Part shown: positions 60,140-64,000 of the stretch, in pieces | Layout: every line of letters begins with the position of its first letter | Position numbering within the stretch: the first letter of the stretch is position 1 | Source of the DNA: Kosakonia sacchari | GTDB lineage: Bacteria; Pseudomonadota; Gammaproteobacteria; Enterobacterales; Enterobacteriaceae | NCBI GenBank assembly: GCA_900109485.1 | Contig: FOAY01000001.1 | Coordinates: forward strand, 43,439-107,438 | Length of the DNA: 64,000 bases | Direction: 5' to 3' | Notes under the pieces: generated by a model | The model's database searches: none | What the model was told of the DNA's origin: nothing | The model's input: only the letters and a program-made list of their open reading frames with translations | Translations under genes and position numbers: made by a program

Positions 60140-60454
60140 AGAAACTTATCCGGTGACGATGTTGTGATCCCATTAAGTTTTTATTTAATTTGCGAATTAA
60201 ATTGATGGGTTGTGCTTAGATTATTTATTGAGCCGACGTAAACACAGCACTGGATAAACTTCGCAGTAAGTTACAGTACGCAAGTTTTGACATTCCGGCA
60301 TGCTATCTCAAAGCATGTTTCGATTTTTTTAGCCGCTATTTTGAAAGCCCGTTATAAGTTTTGCAATAAAATTGCCTCCTGATGTCATCATATATTACAT
60401 ATGTTAACTGAGCGTCAGGGTATGTATTTAAAAAATCATGTAAGGGTTTTGTCA

Positions 60455-60982
60455 ATGGATGTTATTTCATTCGATCGGTATGTTCTTATGGGAATGAAGT
60501 CTTTTTCAAAAATAAGTCATTTTCATGGCATGGACGTGGTTTTATATGATCGCGGTGATGAATATCTTCTTCTTCTACAAAAAGAACTTCTCCATTATAT
60601 TGTTAATGGTGATGATTCGTCTTTTTTATGTTTATTTTCCCCTCTTGTGAGACGGGTGCATAAATCATCCCCTTTACAAGACATTAGTTACGAACTGGAG
60701 CTCTTTCAACGAAATTTAAATGAGCCAAGAATAAGAAAGGCCCATTTGAGCAACGTTGAAAACAATGTTCTGCTGGCACTTTTGGCATGCAAAACAAATT
60801 ATGAAATATCCTCCTTGTTTAGTTTTAATTCAAAAATTTCCAGTAATTATAAAAACATTGTTCTGCATAAGTTAAAATTGAATAGTCTGTCTGAACTTTT
60901 ACTCATCTATAATACCTGGCGAAAATACAGAACGCTGTTCGGTATTGAGTATTTTAGTATGCAATATAATAATGCGAAATGA
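60455..60982 (+). CDS. LuxR-type regulator, AT-rich, probably island-encoded
   Basis: 175-aa protein (frame open from 60401). ATG 60455 is preferred for its AAGGG at 8-nt spacing. The C-terminal third has the GerE/LuxR DNA-binding pattern: LSNVENNVLLALLACKTNYEISSLFSFNSKISSNYKNIVLHKL, then KLNSLSELLLIYNTW. The N-terminal part is not a recognised receiver. It looks like the RcsA/BglJ/SsrB-related accessory regulators. Codon use is AT-rich, well below the neighbours in GC, consistent with horizontal acquisition. It probably controls the type III genes to its right. Confidence 0.7.
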   Translation: MDVISFDRYVLMGMKSFSKISHFHGMDVVLYDRGDEYLLLLQKELLHYIVNGDDSSFLCLFSPLVRRVHKSSPLQDISYELELFQRNLNEPRIRKAHLSNVENNVLLALLACKTNYEISSLFSFNSKISSNYKNIVLHKLKLNSLSELLLIYNTWRKYRTLFGIEYFSMQYNNAK

Positions 60983-61144
60983 CATTGAAAATGAAGGGAA
61001 TACCCATGTATTTGCACGGAAATAGTGGTGTTACGTCACTTTCACGAATATGAGGAGGAGCATGAGTTTATCAGGGAAGTATTTTGCCACTAATTCTTAT
61101 TTAGCCTTATAACCATGATGGTTCAATGGCAGGAACAGGCCACG

Positions 61145-62017
61145 ATGAAAAATGCACTCCCTCATTTTTATTCGAATCATCCTGATTTAAACATGCACGT
61201 TTATGCCAACCCGCAAAGTCTGGCCGTTCAAAAAGATATTTCGTCTTCGCGCAGCGTATATAACCTCTCAACCCAATACGTTCTGGATTTTGCCATATTA
61301 AGTTCCTTGAATTTGAGGGCTAACGTGTTGTTGAACAGTATTGACAACGCTATACCCATCCACCATAAAAGCCCGTCCGCATTGCTGAAAGCGATCGATG
61401 ACAATATCGAACAGACAGCCAAAGAGTGGGGATGCTCAACAATGGAGGTGGAAGCGATGCTGGGGAGCAGCAAGCGCATCAATGAGCCAGTCTGTGGCGT
61501 AACGGCTAATAACGTGATGAAGCTGTTCCTCGATACCGATCATTTCAGCTACGATTTCGAGCGAGGGCAAACGCTATCCCTGCCACAGCTTCAGCAGCAA
61601 TTAGTCAACTTACCTGCCGATAAGCATTTTGTTCTGCGCGTTAACGACTCACGGTTAGGACATGCCTACGTAATTGATCTTCCTGACAATGCGAAACCAC
61701 AACGCGATGCGTTTCTTTATCAGTCAGATTTAGGCGATGGTGCAACACGCCCATTGCGCTTCAGGGATTGGATGAATAAAAAAGCTTCACACCCGCTGTC
61801 GCTGAACGATATCAATGCGCACTTTATAAATATGGCGCATGGCAATATAGATCCCGAACATATTGCAAAGCTATTTGATATTGACAGCAATCCGAAAATG
61901 CTGCGCCTTGAGCGTTTAAACTCGCGTAATTATCAGGGCTTTAATTTCCAGTTAGCTGAATATGACCCCAAAACCCTGGAAACTAATATTGCTGCTATCA
62001 AGGCCCGTTGTAGTTAA
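61145..62017 (+). CDS. Cif-family (cycle-inhibiting factor) type III effector, candidate
   Basis: 290-aa protein (from ATG 61145; 300 aa if from 61115). It carries Cys117 in EPVCGVTANNVM, His173 in SRLGHAYVIDLP and Gln193 in FLYQSDLGDG. The Cys-to-His distance is 56 residues and His-to-Gln 20, identical to the catalytic triad Cys109/His165/Gln185 of enteropathogenic E. coli Cif. Cif proteins are injected papain-fold enzymes that deamidate Gln40 of NEDD8 (and ubiquitin), blocking cullin ligases and the host cell cycle. The N-terminal about 60 residues are polar, as expected for a secretion signal. It sits beside type III-type genes. Identification rests on motif and spacing, not on a search. 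Confidence 0.75.
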   Translation: MKNALPHFYSNHPDLNMHVYANPQSLAVQKDISSSRSVYNLSTQYVLDFAILSSLNLRANVLLNSIDNAIPIHHKSPSALLKAIDDNIEQTAKEWGCSTMEVEAMLGSSKRINEPVCGVTANNVMKLFLDTDHFSYDFERGQTLSLPQLQQQLVNLPADKHFVLRVNDSRLGHAYVIDLPDNAKPQRDAFLYQSDLGDGATRPLRFRDWMNKKASHPLSLNDINAHFINMAHGNIDPEHIAKLFDIDSNPKMLRLERLNSRNYQGFNFQLAEYDPKTLETNIAAIKARCS

Positions 62018-62142
62018 CCTCCTGAGTCGTACGGTGAGTGGCTTATCAATATGACAGCCAGGCAAGTCAAGGTAAAATTCACCACTCTTTTATTATGTCA
62101 GGTTGTTATATGGGCAATTTTTTATAAACAGTCCGTCAATGG

Positions 62143-63072
62143 TCAAGCCGGGACAGTACCCTGGCCGGATGCAATAATTTCAGCCGTACTGTTAACCTCA
62201 TTGATATAGTTTGGGTTACCAAGCGTCACGAGGGATAAGTCATTCAGATTGACCTGATTCGGCCCGGAATTATATGCGCGTAACGCTGCATCCATATTCC
62301 CGCCGAACTGTTGCTGATAATCACGCAACATCAGGGCGGAGCAGAGGATCTGGTTGTGCGGATCGTTCGCATCGCCGGATAATTTATCCGGGTATTTCTG
62401 GCGCATCGCCTCGTAGGTATCCGGATTTATCTGATTCATACCGCCATCCGTCTCCCCGTTACCGGGGTTGGTCGAGGTCGCCTGGACATTGCCGCGTGAT
62501 TCTGTCCAGGTCAGCGCAGCCAGAGTGCTGGCAGGAACGCCAGTTTCTTTTGCTGCATCGGCATATTCCTTACTGAACGGCTGTAATTGTTGCGGCAAAC
62601 CAGGCATTGACGTCTCTGCCGCTGTATTCGCAGGGGGCGTATCATTAACCGGGCTGCCAGATCCCATTGCTGGCGATGTCGTACTCGGTAATATTTTGAA
62701 CGCAGGGGTTCTGCTCTCTCCTCCTCCGTCAACAGAGCTTCCGCCCGGCTGGCCAGTCGAAGGGTCCTGAAAGCTGGCGAGCATTTTAAAAAGTAGCTGC
62801 ATCAGTTCAGTCAGCATAATTTGCATCATTTTCACCAGGGCTTCGGAGGAATTCGCCGCACTCCCTTCGAAAGAACCTGCCGGAGATGTCGGTTTATCGA
62901 CCCCACTCTCCTGCGGTGATGCACTGAAATCGACAGGCCGCGGTGCGATTGAAGCGTTCGCGCTTGCCCGGTAAATATGATTTCCTGAGAATTTCCCATC
63001 CTCTGCCGGTGACAAATTTGCATCGGGAATGTCAGTAAGCGGGGAGTGGGATGCATTTGACGTAATTTGCAT
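62143..63072 (-). CDS. Harpin-like type III helper protein with lytic-transglycosylase domain
   Basis: 309-aa protein from ATG 63072 (frame open to 63174). The N-terminal about 150 residues are Ser/Pro/Gly/Asn-rich, cysteine-free and disordered, with an amphipathic helix pair (LVKMMQIMLTELMQLLFKML), as in harpins. The C-terminal about 130 residues are an SLT-type transglycosylase: catalytic Glu191 in LTWTESRGN, GGMNQINPDTYEAM, and ALRAYNSGPNQ. This architecture matches HopP1/HrpH-type helpers of plant pathogens, which may open peptidoglycan for the needle or translocon. Convergent with the Cif-like gene and divergent from the IagB-like gene. Confidence 0.75.
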   Translation of the reverse strand: MQITSNASHSPLTDIPDANLSPAEDGKFSGNHIYRASANASIAPRPVDFSASPQESGVDKPTSPAGSFEGSAANSSEALVKMMQIMLTELMQLLFKMLASFQDPSTGQPGGSSVDGGGESRTPAFKILPSTTSPAMGSGSPVNDTPPANTAAETSMPGLPQQLQPFSKEYADAAKETGVPASTLAALTWTESRGNVQATSTNPGNGETDGGMNQINPDTYEAMRQKYPDKLSGDANDPHNQILCSALMLRDYQQQFGGNMDAALRAYNSGPNQVNLNDLSLVTLGNPNYINEVNSTAEIIASGQGTVPA

Positions 63073-63254
63073 AGGATATTCCTCAACGAAGTGGTGACAA
63101 AGCCACAATCCATCAATTAAGCATGGTTTGGTTTTATATAGCTTAAGTGACCGCACCATCGAGCTGGTTCCCACTTATTTATTTGTTGTTTTCTCTGTCG
63201 GAACTTTCCCTGACCGAATGCCACCCAGAAATACCGTCCGTTGAGAAAAGAAAA

Positions 63255-63749
63255 ATGAAACTCCTGAAAATTGGCCTTTTCACATTTTGCTTCTCGTCAT
63301 TCGCTCACGCCGATTGTTTCAATACTGTCGGACGGGCGTTTGGTATTTCGCCTGTGCTTCTCAAATCAATAGCGATTAAAGAGTCCGGAATGAATCCTGC
63401 CGCCGTAAATCAGGCTAATCGTAACCATACGCAGGATGTTTGTATGATGCAGATTAACAGTACGCATTTTGCCCGTCTGGCTCGCCTGGGGATCACGCCC
63501 GAACGTTTGTTGCTTGAGCCTTGTACCTGCGTGTCGACAGGCGCGTGGGTATTGCATGGTCTTTTTCAACATTATGGTCGTTCCTGGAACACCGTCGGCA
63601 TGTATAACGCGGGCTCTTCTCCCGCCCGGCAAACGCTGCGGATGCGCTATGCACGTGAAATTAAAAATATCTACATTAAGTTGCTACAGGAAAAGAATCA
63701 GTATCAAAGCGAGATGCTCGCTGAACGCCTGGTAAGTCAGGAAATATAA
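63255..63749 (+). CDS. IagB/IpgF-type lytic transglycosylase of the type III system
   Basis: Periplasmic specialised lytic transglycosylase (164 aa). A Sec signal is at residues 1-19 (MKLLKIGLFTFCFSSFAHA). The SLT motifs are LKSIAIKESGMNPAAVN with Glu43, DVCMMQINSTHF, and TVGMYNAGSSPARQ. Cysteines in ADCF and CTCVSTGAW match the IagB/IpgF/PilT family that opens peptidoglycan for secretion assembly. The frame is open to 63147, but the ATG at 63255 starts the signal peptide. It is likely the first structural-accessory gene of a type III operon running right. Confidence 0.85.
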   Translation: MKLLKIGLFTFCFSSFAHADCFNTVGRAFGISPVLLKSIAIKESGMNPAAVNQANRNHTQDVCMMQINSTHFARLARLGITPERLLLEPCTCVSTGAWVLHGLFQHYGRSWNTVGMYNAGSSPARQTLRMRYAREIKNIYIKLLQEKNQYQSEMLAERLVSQEI

Positions 63750-63821
63750 AAAGGATGAAACTAAACCCGGTCTGCTTTCACTAACAGTATTGTATTTACA
63801 CTCTCCACCGGGAGGTGGCCT

Positions 63822-64000
63822 ATGACAGTTTCGCTCTCTAATATATTTCGTCCGATGCAGATTCCGGCAACTGAGATGGATCATCACTTTGTGTCAGGAG
63901 AAAATACTGCAACGCCAGGGCAAGATCCAGATGTGCCGGAACGGACTCTGCGGCCACTGAGCCCATTTCAGCCGGGCCGGATTAATCCCTTTGTACAGAG
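63822..64000 (+). CDS. Partial unidentified island protein (runs off the window)
   Basis: The first 59 codons of a gene with an excellent ribosome-binding site (GGGAGGTGG, 4-12 bases upstream). The N-terminus MTVSLSNIFRPMQIPATEM is followed by Pro-rich polar sequence (LRPLSPFQPGRINPF). No signal peptide. The composition fits a cytoplasmic or secreted component of the type III apparatus, but too little is visible to name it. It lies 72 bp after the IagB-like gene, in the same direction. Confidence 0.6.
   Translation, partial: MTVSLSNIFRPMQIPATEMDHHFVSGENTATPGQDPDVPERTLRPLSPFQPGRINPFVQ

Overview
The window is chromosomal DNA from a gammaproteobacterium of the Enterobacteriaceae, most likely a plant- or environment-associated Kosakonia/Enterobacter-type genome. 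The gene order follows the E. coli K-12 block mdaB-ygiN ... qseBC-ygiW-parC-plsC-ftsP-ygiQ ... dkgA-yqhD-yqhC-yghB-metC-exbBD ... yqhA-yghZ-yghX ... yghW-hybOABCDEFG-yghU almost gene for gene. This backbone is interrupted by accessory segments that K-12 lacks at these places. The genus is inferred from recalled protein families and synteny, not from a database search.

Layout. 1-2.0 kb: divergent histidine-utilisation genes (hutC partial, hutF) with a palindromic operator. 2.0-6.2 kb: an oxidative/quinone-stress group (esterase, YqjG-like glutathionyl-hydroquinone reductase, DoxX protein, LysR regulator, then ygiN-mdaB); a small 3' remnant of a GH88-like gene lies in between. 6.3-22.7 kb: the conserved backbone, including qseBC/ygiW, parC (wild-type S80/E84), plsC, ftsP, ygiQ, dkgA, yqhD/yqhC, yghB, metC and exbBD. 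22.7-24.2 kb: three unrecognised genes where K-12 has yghA. 24.3-27 kb: yqhA, yghZ and an intact yghX. 27.9-29.6 kb: an inserted chemoreceptor. 29.6-37.6 kb: yghW, the complete hydrogenase-2 operon and yghU.

37.6-59.5 kb is accessory metabolism: a DsbA-like protein, two orphan genes, a Fur-type iron(III) ABC transporter, a periplasmic pectinesterase, a nitrate/NO-type yeaR-yoaG-yeaR cassette, the budR/budABC acetoin and 2,3-butanediol locus, a GPH transporter with a KdgR-type box (probably pectin-derived oligosaccharides), a stand-alone pstS with a Pho box, a large secreted protein combining a lysozyme-like region with FnIII and chitin-binding modules, and a second chemoreceptor.

59.5-64 kb appears to be the edge of a type III secretion island. 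It holds an AT-rich LuxR-type regulator, a decayed gene, a protein with the Cys-His-Gln spacing of the cycle-inhibiting factor (Cif) deamidase effectors, a harpin-like protein with a lytic-transglycosylase domain, and an IagB/IpgF-type transglycosylase. The window ends inside another island gene. The Cif-like gene is the most striking item.

How the parts fit: pectinesterase plus the KdgR-boxed transporter suggest growth on plant cell-wall pectin. budABC, hydrogenase-2 and yeaR/yoaG suit fermentative, oxygen-poor, nitrate-containing niches. The type III edge suggests close contact with a eukaryotic host.
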